NCBI GenBank assembly: GCA_036494545.1
Contig: DASXOB010000022.1
Coordinates: forward strand, 1-64,000
Source of the DNA: JAICXG01 sp036494545
GTDB taxonomy: Bacteria > Verrucomicrobiota > Verrucomicrobiia > Chthoniobacterales > UBA10450
Reading direction: 5' to 3'
Length of the DNA: 64,000 bases
Shown piece after piece: positions 25,804 to 35,304 of this stretch. The translations under genes were made by a program, and so were the position numbers. Every line of letters begins with the position of its first letter. The stretch's first letter is position 1. Under the pieces are notes generated by a model. That model searched no databases. It had not been told where the DNA came from and saw nothing but the letters and a program-made list of their open reading frames with translations.

Positions 25804-27689
25804 GCAAGATCCCGCCTGTAGCGAAAGTTAAACAAAAGCAGCCCTTCTTGACGACCCTTCGCCAGGCGTGGGGTCCGTACAAGCGGCTCTACGGCTACGC
25901 GATGCCTTACAAGTTCCGCCTCATCGCCAGCTTGGTTTTTGGCTTCCTCACCGGCGGCATCAGTTCCTGTCTGCCATTGGTGATCGCCAAGGTCACCGGC
26001 TTCATTTTCCACGGCGCGGCACCAGCGCCGACTGCGATCATTTCCAACCCGACCGTGATGCAGAACGGCCCCAAGATCAATTCGCTGATGATCTGGTACT
26101 GTTTACTCATCCCGGCCGTCATGACCGCGCGCTGCCTCTCCGACTACGCGGAGAGTTACTACACGAACTGGGTGAGCAACAAAGTCGTGACCGATATCCG
26201 CAATGAGCTTTTCGGCAAGATGCTGAGCCATTCGATGGACTTTTTTAACCGGATGCGTTCGGGCTTTCTCATGTCGCGCATCACGAACGACACCCGGATG
26301 ATGCAGACGGCACTCTCCAGCGTGAGCGCCGACATCATCAAACAGCCCGTGACGATCATCAGCGGCATCGGCGTGCTCCTTTACATGGATTGGAAATTCA
26401 CGGTCGTGACGATGATCCTCTTCCCGAGCTGCCTGATTCCGCTTCGCCTCTATGGCAGGCGCGCGCGCAAAGCCGTCAAAGGAGAGCAGGAAGAACTCGG
26501 CCAAATGGTCGTAACCATGCAGGAGACCTTTGGCGGCATCCGGGTGGTCAAGTCCTTCGGCCGCGAGGAGCATCAGAAAAAATCCTTTGAACGCAGCAAC
26601 CGCATCCAGTTCGACAACGCGATGCGTCTCGTCCGCTCGATACAGGCCGTTGGCCCGTTGGTCGAGATCATCGCCGCGATCGGCGTTGGCATGGCGCTCT
26701 TTTACGTCTACGTCGAGAACCTGCCGGCGGCCAAGTTCATTGCTCTCATCAGCGGCATTTTTATTCTCTACGATCCGATCAAGACCCTCAGCCGCATTCA
26801 CATCACCTTGCAGCGGTCCGTGCAGGCGACGGTGGAAATCTTCCGCATCCTCGATTCGACCCCGACCGTTCTCGATCAACCGGGCGCAGTCGTGCTCCCC
26901 TCTTCCCACGGTTTGATTGAATTCGAGCGGGTGACTTTTCGTTATGCGAGCGGCGTCGCCGACGCGTTGCGCGATCTGAGCCTGCGCATCGAGCCGGGGA
27001 AGAGCTTCGCTCTCGTGGGGGCGAGCGGCGCGGGCAAGAGCACCATCCTTTCCCTTATCCTGCGCCTTTACGATCCGACGACCGGCGTGATCCGGATCGA
27101 TGGACAAGACTTGCGCACTTTGACGCAGCAGTCGCTCCGCGCGCAGATCGGGCTTGTTTCACAGGATACTTTCCTTTTCCACGATACGATCTTTCAGAAC
27201 ATCCGGTTCGGCCGGCTCGATGCGACGCCCGATGAAGTCTATGCCGCCGCGAAGGCTGCCTATGCGCATGATTTCATCATGGCCCAGCCGGATGGCTATG
27301 AGACAATTGTGGGAGATAAAGGCTGTCTTCTTTCCGGTGGTCAACAGCAGCGCATTGCCATTGCCCGGGCATTGCTCAAGAACGCGCCGATTTTGCTCCT
27401 CGATGAAGCCACTTCGGCGCTCGACTCGGAGTCGGAGCAGCAGATCCAGATTGCGCTGGAACGACTGGCGCTCGGACGCACCGTAATTGCGATTGCGCAT
27501 CGGCTCTCAACCATTCTTTCTGCCGACCAAATTGTCGTGATGGAGAAAGGCCTGATCAAAGAGATCGGTTCGCACGCAGAGCTGCTGGAAAACTCCGGCT
27601 ATTATCGACGGCTTTACGATCTGCAATTTAATCGTAATCCGGAAGAGTCCGGCGCCGAAGTTGAGCTATTCGCCACGGCTACTGGGTAA
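25800..27689 (+). CDS. MsbA-like ABC exporter (fused permease and ATPase)
   Basis: A 629-residue half-transporter. Six transmembrane helices fill roughly the first 360 residues, followed by one nucleotide-binding domain: Walker A GASGAGKST (about 406-414), Q-loop SQDTFLF, signature LSGGQQQR (about 511-518), Walker B ILLLDEATSAL and switch His in AHRLST. It is homodimeric in type IV ABC exporters such as MsbA. The ATGA overlap with a heptosyltransferase gene and the neighbouring glycosyltransferases point to lipid A-core or other lipid-linked glycan export rather than drug efflux. The last ten residues run to within a few bases of the convergent GFA gene. Confidence 0.92.
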   Translation: MSKIPPVAKVKQKQPFLTTLRQAWGPYKRLYGYAMPYKFRLIASLVFGFLTGGISSCLPLVIAKVTGFIFHGAAPAPTAIISNPTVMQNGPKINSLMIWYCLLIPAVMTARCLSDYAESYYTNWVSNKVVTDIRNELFGKMLSHSMDFFNRMRSGFLMSRITNDTRMMQTALSSVSADIIKQPVTIISGIGVLLYMDWKFTVVTMILFPSCLIPLRLYGRRARKAVKGEQEELGQMVVTMQETFGGIRVVKSFGREEHQKKSFERSNRIQFDNAMRLVRSIQAVGPLVEIIAAIGVGMALFYVYVENLPAAKFIALISGIFILYDPIKTLSRIHITLQRSVQATVEIFRILDSTPTVLDQPGAVVLPSSHGLIEFERVTFRYASGVADALRDLSLRIEPGKSFALVGASGAGKSTILSLILRLYDPTTGVIRIDGQDLRTLTQQSLRAQIGLVSQDTFLFHDTIFQNIRFGRLDATPDEVYAAAKAAYAHDFIMAQPDGYETIVGDKGCLLSGGQQQRIAIARALLKNAPILLLDEATSALDSESEQQIQIALERLALGRTVIAIAHRLSTILSADQIVVMEKGLIKEIGSHAELLENSGYYRRLYDLQFNRNPEESGAEVELFATATG

Positions 27690-27693
27690 TTTT

Positions 27694-28098
27694 TCAAGAG
27701 AGTTTTCTCCCTTGCAAAAAGACTCTTACGTGGGAATCAATCGCCACCCAGGGCAAACGATCCTCCGTCCAAATTGCGACTTCTGGGGCAAAGCGTTCCG
27801 GATGATCCAGTGAAACAATTGTGACGTCGATCGTAATTGAATCTTCCTCGTCCTGAAAAAATAACGGAGTCCCGCAGCAGGCCGCGAAAGAACGAAGCCG
27901 ACCGGCATATCTCACTTTTCGCAGGTCGCCTGAGAGAATCTCAAGATCCTTCAAATTCACTACGCCCCATGTCACAAACGCGGCCGCGCTTGCCCGTCGG
28001 CAATCGACGCAATGGCAGTCACCGACCCGCACTGGTGGCTCATGCAAACGATAACGCAGCCCTTCACACAAACATCCGCCCTCAACTGACCTGTTCAT
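27694..28098 (-). CDS. GFA-family zinc protein
   Basis: A 134-residue protein of the GFA fold (glutathione-dependent formaldehyde-activating enzyme/centromere protein V). Zinc ligands are visible: GGCLCEGLRY (Cys9, Cys11), DCHCVDCRR (Cys28, Cys30, Cys33) and ACCGTPLFF. Most members have no proven glutathione-formaldehyde activity, so only the family is called. The start at MNRSVEGGC is preferred to a Met eight codons upstream. It converges with the ABC exporter gene, four bases apart, and stands alone. Confidence 0.85.
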   Translation of the reverse strand: MNRSVEGGCLCEGLRYRLHEPPVRVGDCHCVDCRRASAAAFVTWGVVNLKDLEILSGDLRKVRYAGRLRSFAACCGTPLFFQDEEDSITIDVTIVSLDHPERFAPEVAIWTEDRLPWVAIDSHVRVFLQGRKLS

Positions 28099-28308
28099 TT
28101 CTCGCTCCAGTAATTTTCGCAATCATTGGCGATACGCTAGCTAGCAAAGTGATGAATCATCCCAGAGCACAAAACCAATCTTCGTTTTTACTCCCCTGCC
28201 TACTCTTACCTGGGCGTCGCAAGCCAAGGCAGATTGGGAAACTCTTTACAATTTCTCTTCGCCGCGCTACCTATGCGGCCCGATTTTTTTCCACCGGAGG
28301 ACCCGTTT

Positions 28309-28647
28309 ATGAATATCATCGACACCATTTCCGACGAGCAGCAGAAGGGCAACGTGGCGGAATTCAAAGTCGGCGACGGCGTGCGTGTGCACACCCGGGT
28401 CGTTGAAGGCGACAAGGAACGGATTCAAATCTTCTCTGGAATTGTCATCGGTCGCAAAGGCAGGGGAATCAATGCGACTTTCACCGTTCGACGCATCTCG
28501 TATGGCGAAGGCGTGGAACGTGTTTTCCCGGTGCATTCGCCGCGCATCGCCAAAGTCGAAGTGGAAAAGCAAGGTAAAGCGCGTCGCGCCAAGCTTAACT
28601 ACCTGCGTCACCGCAAGGGCAAAGAAGCTACTGCGGTGCGGGAATAA
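28309..28647 (+). CDS. rplS: 50S ribosomal protein L19
   Basis: A 112-residue protein with the L19 signature: FKVGDGVRVHTRVVEGDKERIQIFSGIVI, GINATFTVRRISYGEGVERVFPVHSPRI and a basic C-terminus KARRAKLNYLR. It sits at the 30S-50S interface. A good ribosome binding site, GGAGG, lies about ten bases before the ATG and fixes the start. rnhB and yraN follow on the same strand. The order rplS-rnhB-yraN is common in many bacteria; trmD and rpsP, often upstream, are absent. Confidence 0.97.
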   Translation: MNIIDTISDEQQKGNVAEFKVGDGVRVHTRVVEGDKERIQIFSGIVIGRKGRGINATFTVRRISYGEGVERVFPVHSPRIAKVEVEKQGKARRAKLNYLRHRKGKEATAVRE

Positions 28648-28768
28648 AGGTGGTCTCTGAATAATTGAATTGCAGCTCTCCCTTACAGATTACCCTTTCA
28701 GAAATCGCCATTTCCTGGCTGAACAGTTCGTTCGCGGCAGTCAAAAAATTCTTTAATGTCGGTACGAG

Positions 28769-29464
28769 ATGTCTCGCCGTTGTGGATTCCGGCACGAAAA
28801 AAGATTGCGTGCGTTGGGCGTCCTCCGCATCGCCGGGATTGATGAAGCCGGTCGGGGGGCGCTGGCCGGACCTGTAGTCGCAGCCGCTGCGATTTTACCG
28901 GAGCGATTTCGGCATCGCGAGCTGAAGGATTCGAAACAACTTTCGCCGGAATTACGGGAGAAGATCTTTTGCTACCTAACGAATCATTCTGAGATCGTTT
29001 GGGCAATCGGAATCGTCGACTCGTTAGAGATTGACCGGATCAACATCCTCCGCGCCTCGCAACAGGCGATGCGAATCGCAGTTGCGGGCCTGACAATTCC
29101 GCCTGATCACGTCCTGATTGATGGACTTTCGGTCTTCCCCTTCCCACTCCCGCAAACTGCAATCATCGACGGTGATTGCCTCAGTCTCAGCATTGCTGCC
29201 GCGAGCGTAATCGCAAAGGTGACCCGCGACGCTTTAATGCGTGAATTTTGCGCGCAGTTCCCGCAGTATTGTTTCAGTCAGCACAAAGGCTACGGCACCG
29301 AACTACACCTCCAGAAACTCCATGAATACGGTCCCTGTCCGATCCATCGCCGCTCATTTGAACCGGTGGCGCAGCCGCTTTTCCCCTTCTGGCTCAGCGC
29401 ATCTGCGCCTCGGCACGCGCGGCGAAAAGCTGGCCGCGCGCTACCTGCGTCGGCAAGGCTATAA
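28769..29464 (+). CDS. rnhB: Ribonuclease HII
   Basis: A 231-residue RNase HII. Catalytic acidic residues are in AGIDEAGRGALAGPVV (Asp25, Glu26), VLIDG and the region SIAAASVIAKVTRD; the substrate-sensing pattern HKGYGT is present. It removes ribonucleotides and RNA primers from DNA. The C-terminus, after PIHRRSFEPVAQ, runs about 35 residues longer than usual with a basic Ala/Arg tail, because the frame continues into the start of yraN. The 143-base overlap with yraN is unusual and suggests that either the rnhB stop or the yraN start has shifted. Confidence 0.93.
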   Translation: MSRRCGFRHEKRLRALGVLRIAGIDEAGRGALAGPVVAAAAILPERFRHRELKDSKQLSPELREKIFCYLTNHSEIVWAIGIVDSLEIDRINILRASQQAMRIAVAGLTIPPDHVLIDGLSVFPFPLPQTAIIDGDCLSLSIAAASVIAKVTRDALMREFCAQFPQYCFSQHKGYGTELHLQKLHEYGPCPIHRRSFEPVAQPLFPFWLSASAPRHARRKAGRALPASARL

Positions 29465-29774
29465 GATTCTTTATCGCAACTTTCGAGGCCGACAAGGCGG
29501 TGAGATCGATCTGGTTTGCCGCGATCGCGATATGTTGGTTTTCGTGGAGGTAAAAACACGAACACGAGAAGATTTCGGACGGCCATTGGAAGCGGTCAAT
29601 CCCGGCAAGCAGCGGCGCATTTCGTTAGGCGCACTCGCCTGGTTGCGATTGTTAGGCAATCCCGACATTCTCTTTCGCTTCGATATTGTCGAAGTGGTGC
29701 TGGCGGCGGGCGGGACGCCGCGCGTGGAGCTGGTCCGCGACGCTTTTCACCTGTCAGATCCCTACATATACTGA
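29322..29774 (+). CDS. yraN: YraN/UPF0102 family nuclease-like protein
   Basis: About 150 residues. The conserved core reads LRLGTRGEKLAARYLRRQGYKIL, then GGEIDLVCRDRDMLVFVEVKTR, the catalytic-type D-E-V-K arrangement of the restriction-endonuclease-like fold. Biological function is unsettled; some members contribute to DNA uptake or processing. The ATG at 29322 gives a protein about 30 residues longer than many relatives; a TTG inside this extension could be the real start and would shorten the overlap with rnhB. Two motif copies, one exact (29622) and one variant, lie in the gene. Confidence 0.85.
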   Translation: MNTVPVRSIAAHLNRWRSRFSPSGSAHLRLGTRGEKLAARYLRRQGYKILYRNFRGRQGGEIDLVCRDRDMLVFVEVKTRTREDFGRPLEAVNPGKQRRISLGALAWLRLLGNPDILFRFDIVEVVLAAGGTPRVELVRDAFHLSDPYIY

Positions 29775-29831
29775 AATGTTGTAACCATTTTGTAGTGTTC
29801 TTCCGGTAAATTTTCTGCTACAGCGCAGCCT

Positions 29832-31103
29832 ATGACAACAACGGGTAATTTCGATTTTTGCCTAACGACTTTGATCGTCGGGCGGGTGCGGCGCTTCTCG
29901 CTTCTGGTTGGTGGTGCGGCGGCTTTCCTTGTCCTCGCGCTGTGGTCCACAGTGGCCCACGGAAGTACGACCGAGATCCTCTACAGCTTCGCCGGGGATG
30001 AGGATGGCGAATATCTCGACACTGACGTCGAGATCGATGCCGCGGGTAATCTTTACGGGACTTCGGTTTTGGGTGGCGAGTTTGGCGGCGGTACCGTCTG
30101 GGAGTTATCGCCGGTCAATGGCGGTTGGGTCCATACCGTCCTTTATAGCTTCACTGGCAGCGCCGATGGCGGTGAGCCTTATAAAGGAGTAAGTCTCGAC
30201 GCAGAGGGCAATCTTTATGGGACCGCCGTAACCGGTGGTTCGGGAAGTTGCGAAGGTGGGTGCGGAGTCGTTTACAAGCTGACCAAGTCTGGAGACAGCT
30301 GGACTCAGTCCGTCATTCATTCCTTCACGGGTGCAGATGGATCTGGACCAGGTGCGCGTGTAACTGTGGACACGCAGGGCAATCTTTTCGGGATGACTCC
30401 TACGGGAGGCGACTTCGGCTTGGGAACCATCTACAACCTGCATCCGAAATCTAACGGTTCATGGGCTTTTCGCGTGCTTCATTCCTTCACCGGCGGCTCG
30501 GATGGTTCCTCCGGGTCGGCGGGCCGGATGCTTCTTCGCGGCAGCCACCTTTTTGGTGCAACAACCACGGGCGGCGACAATGGCCATGGCACTATTTTCG
30601 AACTCGGGCAGGCAACATCCGGTTGGATGCTCCGCACGCTATACGCTTTCCTGGGCCAACCCGACGGAAGCTTCCCCTATGGTGCGCTGCTCTTTGGCCC
30701 CGCGGGCAGTCTCTACGGCACGACCTATTACGGAGGAACCAATGATTTGGGGACAGCTTATCAGTTGACCAGAGGCAGCGGCGGAAGCTGGACCGAGAAA
30801 GTGATCTACAGTTTTAGGTCGGGCCAGGATGGGAACAGTTCGATCAGTAACCTGGTTTCTGATTCGGCGGGCGATCTCTACGGCACGACCAGTGAAGGCG
30901 GCCTTGGGAGCGGAACAATCTTTGCGCTGTCACCGAGTCAGAGCGGCTCCTGGCACGAGACTCTGCCGCATCTTTTTGCGGGATCGCCCGATGGCGCCTT
31001 CCCTTATGCGGGCATGGTCGATGGAGGGAACGGTGTCTTTTACGGCGCGACCGTCCACGGAGGGGCCGACGGCGAAGGGGCCATCTACAAGTTTACGCCC
31101 TAA
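29832..31103 (+). CDS. Secreted GloVer-repeat protein (third copy)
   Basis: A 423-residue exported protein. A hydrophobic signal segment (FSLLVGGAAAFLVLALWSTVAHG) precedes TTEILYSFAG and about seven GloVer units with cores such as AGNLYGTS, EGNLYGTA, AGSLYGTT and NGVFYGAT. Unlike the copies at 4004 and 6110 it has no dockerin-like or NISTR modules and ends directly after a repeat (GAIYKFTP). Spacing within repeats differs (GSWTEKVIYSF), placing it in another subgroup. It stands alone, far from the sigma/kinase pair. Function unknown. Confidence 0.87.
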   Translation: MTTTGNFDFCLTTLIVGRVRRFSLLVGGAAAFLVLALWSTVAHGSTTEILYSFAGDEDGEYLDTDVEIDAAGNLYGTSVLGGEFGGGTVWELSPVNGGWVHTVLYSFTGSADGGEPYKGVSLDAEGNLYGTAVTGGSGSCEGGCGVVYKLTKSGDSWTQSVIHSFTGADGSGPGARVTVDTQGNLFGMTPTGGDFGLGTIYNLHPKSNGSWAFRVLHSFTGGSDGSSGSAGRMLLRGSHLFGATTTGGDNGHGTIFELGQATSGWMLRTLYAFLGQPDGSFPYGALLFGPAGSLYGTTYYGGTNDLGTAYQLTRGSGGSWTEKVIYSFRSGQDGNSSISNLVSDSAGDLYGTTSEGGLGSGTIFALSPSQSGSWHETLPHLFAGSPDGAFPYAGMVDGGNGVFYGATVHGGADGEGAIYKFTP

Positions 31104-31300
31104 CGCCTGTCATCTGATAAGCTCGGGAAAATCACGCCTCGTCGCTAGGCGCGGTTCCGCTTGCCTTTCTCTCGAGCCGATCCACCCCTACGGCGGTGAA
31201 TTAGGTCCAAGGAAAGAGCGCAACTGCAAGGGTGAGGGAGCGTTATCGCGCGTCTAACGATTGTGCTGGAGCCGAAAGCAAGCCAGCATTGCTTTGAAAT

Positions 31301-32413
31301 ATGGCTCGCACTCGCTCACAGAACTGGTCTTTTACGCCGCTCGATTTTTTGCTCGTCGCGGTGCCGGTCGCAATCGCATTGCGGTATGTCACGGCGTGGC
31401 ACAACGACAGCCTGCTTTTTTTCGTCGCCGCCATCGCAATCGTGCCTCTCGCGGGCTGGATGGGCCGCGCTACCGAGCAGCTGGCGACTCGTTCTGGCGC
31501 TGGCCTCGGCGGGTTTCTCAATGCTACTTTTGGAAATGCAGCCGAGTTAATCATTGCATTGGTGGCATTAGGCAAAGGACTGACGGGCGTTGTTAAGGCC
31601 TCGATCACAGGATCGATTATCGGTAATCTTCTGCTTGTCCTCGGCGCGTCGATTCTCGTCGGTGGGATGCGCTATCCAAAGCAAACCTTCAATCAGACGG
31701 CGGCGCGTATTTCGTCTACGTCATTAGGCTTGAGCGCCATTGCACTGCTCATCCCAACCGTCTTTCATCGCGCGGCGGCTGCGCGACCCGGCGGATGGTC
31801 CGAGGAGGCGGAACAAAAACTTTCGCTCGCCATCGTGGTCGTTCTCTTCGTCACTTACTTCTGTTCGCTCTTTTTCCATCTCTTCACCCATCGCGAACTC
31901 TTTGCTGGTCCGACTGAGAAAAGCGAGGCCGAAGACCATTGGCCGCTTTGGCAATCAATTGCCGCCCTGACTATCGCGACCGCGTTCGTCGCATGGCTGA
32001 GCGAGTTTCTCGTCGGTTCGATTGAATCCGCCCGCCGATCTCTCGGGCTTACCGAGACCTTTGTTGGAGTGGTAGTCGTGGCGTTGGTCGGCAACGCGGC
32101 GGAACATTCGACGGCTGTCTATACAGCCTGGAAAAACAAGATGGACCTAAGCCTTAGCATCGCGACTGGCTCGAGTTTGCAAATGGCGCTGTTCGTTACG
32201 CCGGTGCTGATCTTCAGTTCCTATGCGCTGGGAGATCCAATGACTCTTGAATTTTCGTTGCCCGAAATCGTCGCCATTGTCCTCTCGGTCTGGATCGTCG
32301 GACAGATCAGCGGCGATGGCGAGAGTAACTGGCTGGAAGGTGTGCAGCTGCTTTCCGTCTACGGAATTATTGGCATCCTCTTCTATTTTCTTCCGGCGAT
32401 ACCGCATCATTGA
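31301..32413 (+). CDS. Calcium/proton antiporter (CAX type)
   Basis: A 370-residue membrane protein with about eleven hydrophobic segments. The two repeat halves carry the cation/Ca2+ exchanger alpha motifs NATFGNAAELI (about 75-86) and VGNAAEHST (about 266-274) with their essential acidic residues. A short acidic loop (KSEAEDH) separates the halves. CAX proteins exchange cytosolic Ca2+ for protons across the inner membrane. The length and both motifs are complete. It stands alone, 200 bases after the GloVer gene on the same strand. Confidence 0.92.
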   Translation: MARTRSQNWSFTPLDFLLVAVPVAIALRYVTAWHNDSLLFFVAAIAIVPLAGWMGRATEQLATRSGAGLGGFLNATFGNAAELIIALVALGKGLTGVVKASITGSIIGNLLLVLGASILVGGMRYPKQTFNQTAARISSTSLGLSAIALLIPTVFHRAAAARPGGWSEEAEQKLSLAIVVVLFVTYFCSLFFHLFTHRELFAGPTEKSEAEDHWPLWQSIAALTIATAFVAWLSEFLVGSIESARRSLGLTETFVGVVVVALVGNAAEHSTAVYTAWKNKMDLSLSIATGSSLQMALFVTPVLIFSSYALGDPMTLEFSLPEIVAIVLSVWIVGQISGDGESNWLEGVQLLSVYGIIGILFYFLPAIPHH

Positions 32414-32514
32414 CGCGACAACCATTGGGCGACGCGGAGCCGTTTCAGAAGTGATGGCTGAATCCGACGACCTTGGGCGAGAAAGCCTTTCTTCCTCGCT
32501 GTCGATCGAATAAG

Positions 32515-33948
32515 TTAATAGCGGTAGTGATCGGACTTGTAAGGACCTTCTACCGGCACCCCGAGATAATCTGCTTGCTTTTCCGTGAGCTGGGTCAGCT
32601 TCACTCCGATCTTATTCAAGTGCAGGCGGGCGACCTCTTCGTCCAGCTTCTTCGTCAGGACATAAACGCCAACCTTATACGTATCCTTGTTTTTCCAAAG
32701 ATCGAGCTGAGCCAGCACCTGGTTGGAAAACGAATTCGACATAACAAAGCTTGGATGACCCGTAGCACAGCCAAGGTTTACAAGCCGGCCCTCCGCGAGC
32801 AGGAAAATCTCATGGCCGTCGGCGAAAGTGTACTTGTCCACCTGTGCCTTGATATTAGTCCGCTTAACATCTTTAGCTTCGTTCAGGCGATCGACCTGAA
32901 TCTCATTGTCGAAGTGGCCAATGTTCGCCACCACCGCCTGATCTTTCATGCGCGACATATGATCGAACGTGATCACGTCCAGGTTACCGGTCGTTGTAAC
33001 GTAGATGTCGCCGCGCCCTAATGTGTCCTCCAAGGTTGTTACCTCAAAACCCTCCATTGCTGCCTGCAGGGCATTGATCGGATCGATCTCGGTGATGACA
33101 ACGCGCGCGCCCTGGCCGCGAAGCGACTGTGCACAACCTTTACCAACATCGCCATAACCACAAACAACCGCCACCTTGCCTGCGATCATGACATCGAGGG
33201 CGCGATTCAAACCATCAACCAGCGAATGCCGGCAACCATAAAGATTGTCGAACTTGGACTTTGTTACTGAGTCATTCACGTTGATGGCCGGGACGAGCAG
33301 CTGATTAAGTTGTTGCATCTTGTAAAGCCGATGCACACCAGTGGTTGTCTCTTCGGAAACTCCGCGCCACTCCTTCACCAGCTCGTGCCAGCGAAAGGGA
33401 TTCTCGCGCTGTACTTCGAGGAGCAGGTCCTTGATAACTTGTTCTTCCTTGTTGGCACTCGGTGACTTTGCCCATTCACTCCCTTCTTCCAGATGATAAC
33501 CCTTATGAATCAGCAGTGTTACATCTCCGCCGTCATCGACCACAAGTTGCGGACCTTTCCCATCCGGGAACGAGATCGCCTGATTGGTGCACCACCAGTA
33601 TTCCTCAAGACTTTCACCCTTCCAGGCGAAAACTGGCACACCCGCTTTCGCAATCGCGGCGGCGGCGTGGTCCTGGGTGGAGAAAATATTGCAGCTCGCC
33701 CAGCGCACGCTCGCACCCAGATCGACCAGCGTCTCAATGAGCACCGCAGTCTGAATGGTCATGTGCAAGGAGCCACTTATGCGCACATCCTGAAGAGGCT
33801 TGGCCGGAGCATATTTTTCCCGGATCGCCATCAACCCGGGCATCTCCTTTTCGGCAATGCCAATTTCTCTGCGTCCCCAATCAGCCAGGCTGATATCAGC
33901 AACCTTATAGTCGTTAGTCTTGGTTTCAATAAGAGTCTTAGTAGTCAT
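32515..33948 (-). CDS. ahcY: Adenosylhomocysteinase
   Basis: A 477-residue enzyme that splits S-adenosylhomocysteine into adenosine and homocysteine. Signatures: SGSLHMTIQTAVLIETL at the N-terminus, CNIFSTQDHAAAAIA, the NAD-binding GYGDVGKGCAQSLRGQGA and VANIGHFDNEI; the C-terminus KSDHYRY, which contacts NAD of the neighbouring subunit, is intact. An insertion of about 40 residues (PQLVVDDGGDV...) matches the long form. The start at MTTKTLIE follows GGAG at nine bases; the upstream Met at 33963 is not needed. It lies 17 bases downstream of metK on the same strand, forming a methyl-cycle operon. Confidence 0.97.
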   Translation of the reverse strand: MTTKTLIETKTNDYKVADISLADWGRREIGIAEKEMPGLMAIREKYAPAKPLQDVRISGSLHMTIQTAVLIETLVDLGASVRWASCNIFSTQDHAAAAIAKAGVPVFAWKGESLEEYWWCTNQAISFPDGKGPQLVVDDGGDVTLLIHKGYHLEEGSEWAKSPSANKEEQVIKDLLLEVQRENPFRWHELVKEWRGVSEETTTGVHRLYKMQQLNQLLVPAINVNDSVTKSKFDNLYGCRHSLVDGLNRALDVMIAGKVAVVCGYGDVGKGCAQSLRGQGARVVITEIDPINALQAAMEGFEVTTLEDTLGRGDIYVTTTGNLDVITFDHMSRMKDQAVVANIGHFDNEIQVDRLNEAKDVKRTNIKAQVDKYTFADGHEIFLLAEGRLVNLGCATGHPSFVMSNSFSNQVLAQLDLWKNKDTYKVGVYVLTKKLDEEVARLHLNKIGVKLTQLTEKQADYLGVPVEGPYKSDHYRY

Positions 33949-33965
33949 AGGATATTTCTCCAAAA

Positions 33966-35165
33966 TTATCGGGCAGCTTTTTTCAACGCTGCGGCCTTAT
34001 CTGTTTTCTCCCAGGTGATATCGGGATCATCCTTGCCGAAATGGCCGTAGTTCGTCGTCTTGGAATAAATCGGCCGGAGAAGGTCAAGCTGTTCGATGAT
34101 GTCGGCTGGTTTGAAGGAAAAGACGCGATTGATTGCGCGTTCGATGATTTCTTCCGGCACGGTGTTAGTTTCAAAAGTATTGATGGCCATGCTTACCGGA
34201 TCGGGATAACCGATCGCATAGGCGAACTGGATCTCGCATCGTTTCGCCAGGCCTGAGGCGACCACGTTCTTGGCTACCCAGCGACCCATGTAAGCCGCGC
34301 TACGATCCACTTTACTCGGGTCCTTACCTGAGAAGGCGCCGCCGCCATGCCGGCCCCAACCGCCATAGCTGTCCACGATAATCTTGCGACCAGTCAGCCC
34401 GGTGTCGCCCTGCGGACCGCCAATAACGAAACGCCCCGTGGGGTTGATGAGGAACTGGGTCACGCCATTCAGCATGGATTTGGGAAGGACCTTGCGAATG
34501 ACTTTCTCGATACAGAACTTTTGAATCTCGTCGTGTTCCTTGTCCGCGGTGTGCTGAGTCGAAATGACGACGTTGGATATCCCGACCGGCTTGCCATTTT
34601 CGTAGATGACCGAGACCTGCGACTTGGCGTCGGGTCGGAGCCACTCGGCCTTGCCGCTCTTGCGGATCCGTGTCAGCTCACGCCCGAGACGATGCGCAAA
34701 CATGATCGGCGCCGGCATTAACTCTTCGGTGTCGTCGCAGGCGAAACCAAACATCAATCCCTGGTCGCCGGCACCTTGTTCGGCGGTTTTCTTGCCTTTC
34801 GCCTTCTTTGCGTCGACCCCTTGGGAGATGTCACCCGATTGATCGGTGATGACGGTGTTGACGAAAATCTTGCGGGCGTGAAAGACATCGTCGTCGTGTG
34901 TGTAACCGATCTCGCGGACGGTATCGCGGACGATTTTGTTGATCGGAATGACGTCTTCGAGCTGTGAACCGTTGCGCAGATTCGGGATCGTAATCTCACC
35001 ACCCACGATGACGACATTGCTCTTGGCGTAGGTCTCGCAAGCTACGCGACTCTTTGGATCCTGGCGCAGGCAGGCATCGAGGACGGCATCGGAGATGGTA
35101 TCGCAAACTTTATCGGGATGACCTTCCCCGACCGATTCGGATGAAAAAATAAAACGGCGTAGCAT
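33966..35165 (-). CDS. metK: S-adenosylmethionine synthase
   Basis: A 399-residue enzyme making SAM from methionine and ATP. It begins with SSESVGEGHPDK, continues with GAGDQGLMFG (ATP-binding signature) and GGGAFSGKD (P-loop-like), and ends with a Lys-rich tail. Length and motifs are standard. It is the first gene of metK-ahcY and is divergent from an ArsR-methyltransferase regulator across 139 bases, the arrangement expected for SAH-responsive control. No SAM or SAH riboswitch signature is recognised in that interval. Confidence 0.97.
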   Translation of the reverse strand: MLRRFIFSSESVGEGHPDKVCDTISDAVLDACLRQDPKSRVACETYAKSNVVIVGGEITIPNLRNGSQLEDVIPINKIVRDTVREIGYTHDDDVFHARKIFVNTVITDQSGDISQGVDAKKAKGKKTAEQGAGDQGLMFGFACDDTEELMPAPIMFAHRLGRELTRIRKSGKAEWLRPDAKSQVSVIYENGKPVGISNVVISTQHTADKEHDEIQKFCIEKVIRKVLPKSMLNGVTQFLINPTGRFVIGGPQGDTGLTGRKIIVDSYGGWGRHGGGAFSGKDPSKVDRSAAYMGRWVAKNVVASGLAKRCEIQFAYAIGYPDPVSMAINTFETNTVPEEIIERAINRVFSFKPADIIEQLDLLRPIYSKTTNYGHFGKDDPDITWEKTDKAAALKKAAR

Positions 35166-35263
35166 GTGCGTGGAAGAGTTGAATGATTGAAGAATTTAAA
35201 CCGGGTCGCAGTTGGATTGTTCGCGAAGCTTCAACTCCTTAGCGCCGGAACGAATTCAACATA

Positions 35264-35292
35264 TTGACCAATCATGATACGTCGATATATCG
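35264..35292 (+). promoter_or_regulatory. Promoter of the SahR-like regulator with overlapping palindrome
   Basis: TTGACC at 35264-35269 and TATATC at 35286-35291, 16 bases apart, fit a housekeeping promoter. The expected transcription start falls within a few bases of the ATG at 35305, so the message would be nearly leaderless. The perfect palindrome CGATATATCG (35283-35292) overlaps the -10 element and is a candidate operator for autoregulation and for control of metK-ahcY. Confidence 0.5.
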
Positions 35293-35304
35293 TTTCTTGT
35301 TCTC

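Noticed and set aside
26103..27107. A 334-codon minus-strand frame opposite the ABC exporter
   Set aside because: It is antisense to a conserved exporter, rich in Arg, Asp and His as expected for a shadow frame, and shows no family.
35166..35304. SAM or SAH riboswitch ahead of metK
   Set aside because: The 139-base interval shows no recognisable riboswitch core; a protein regulator sits divergently instead.
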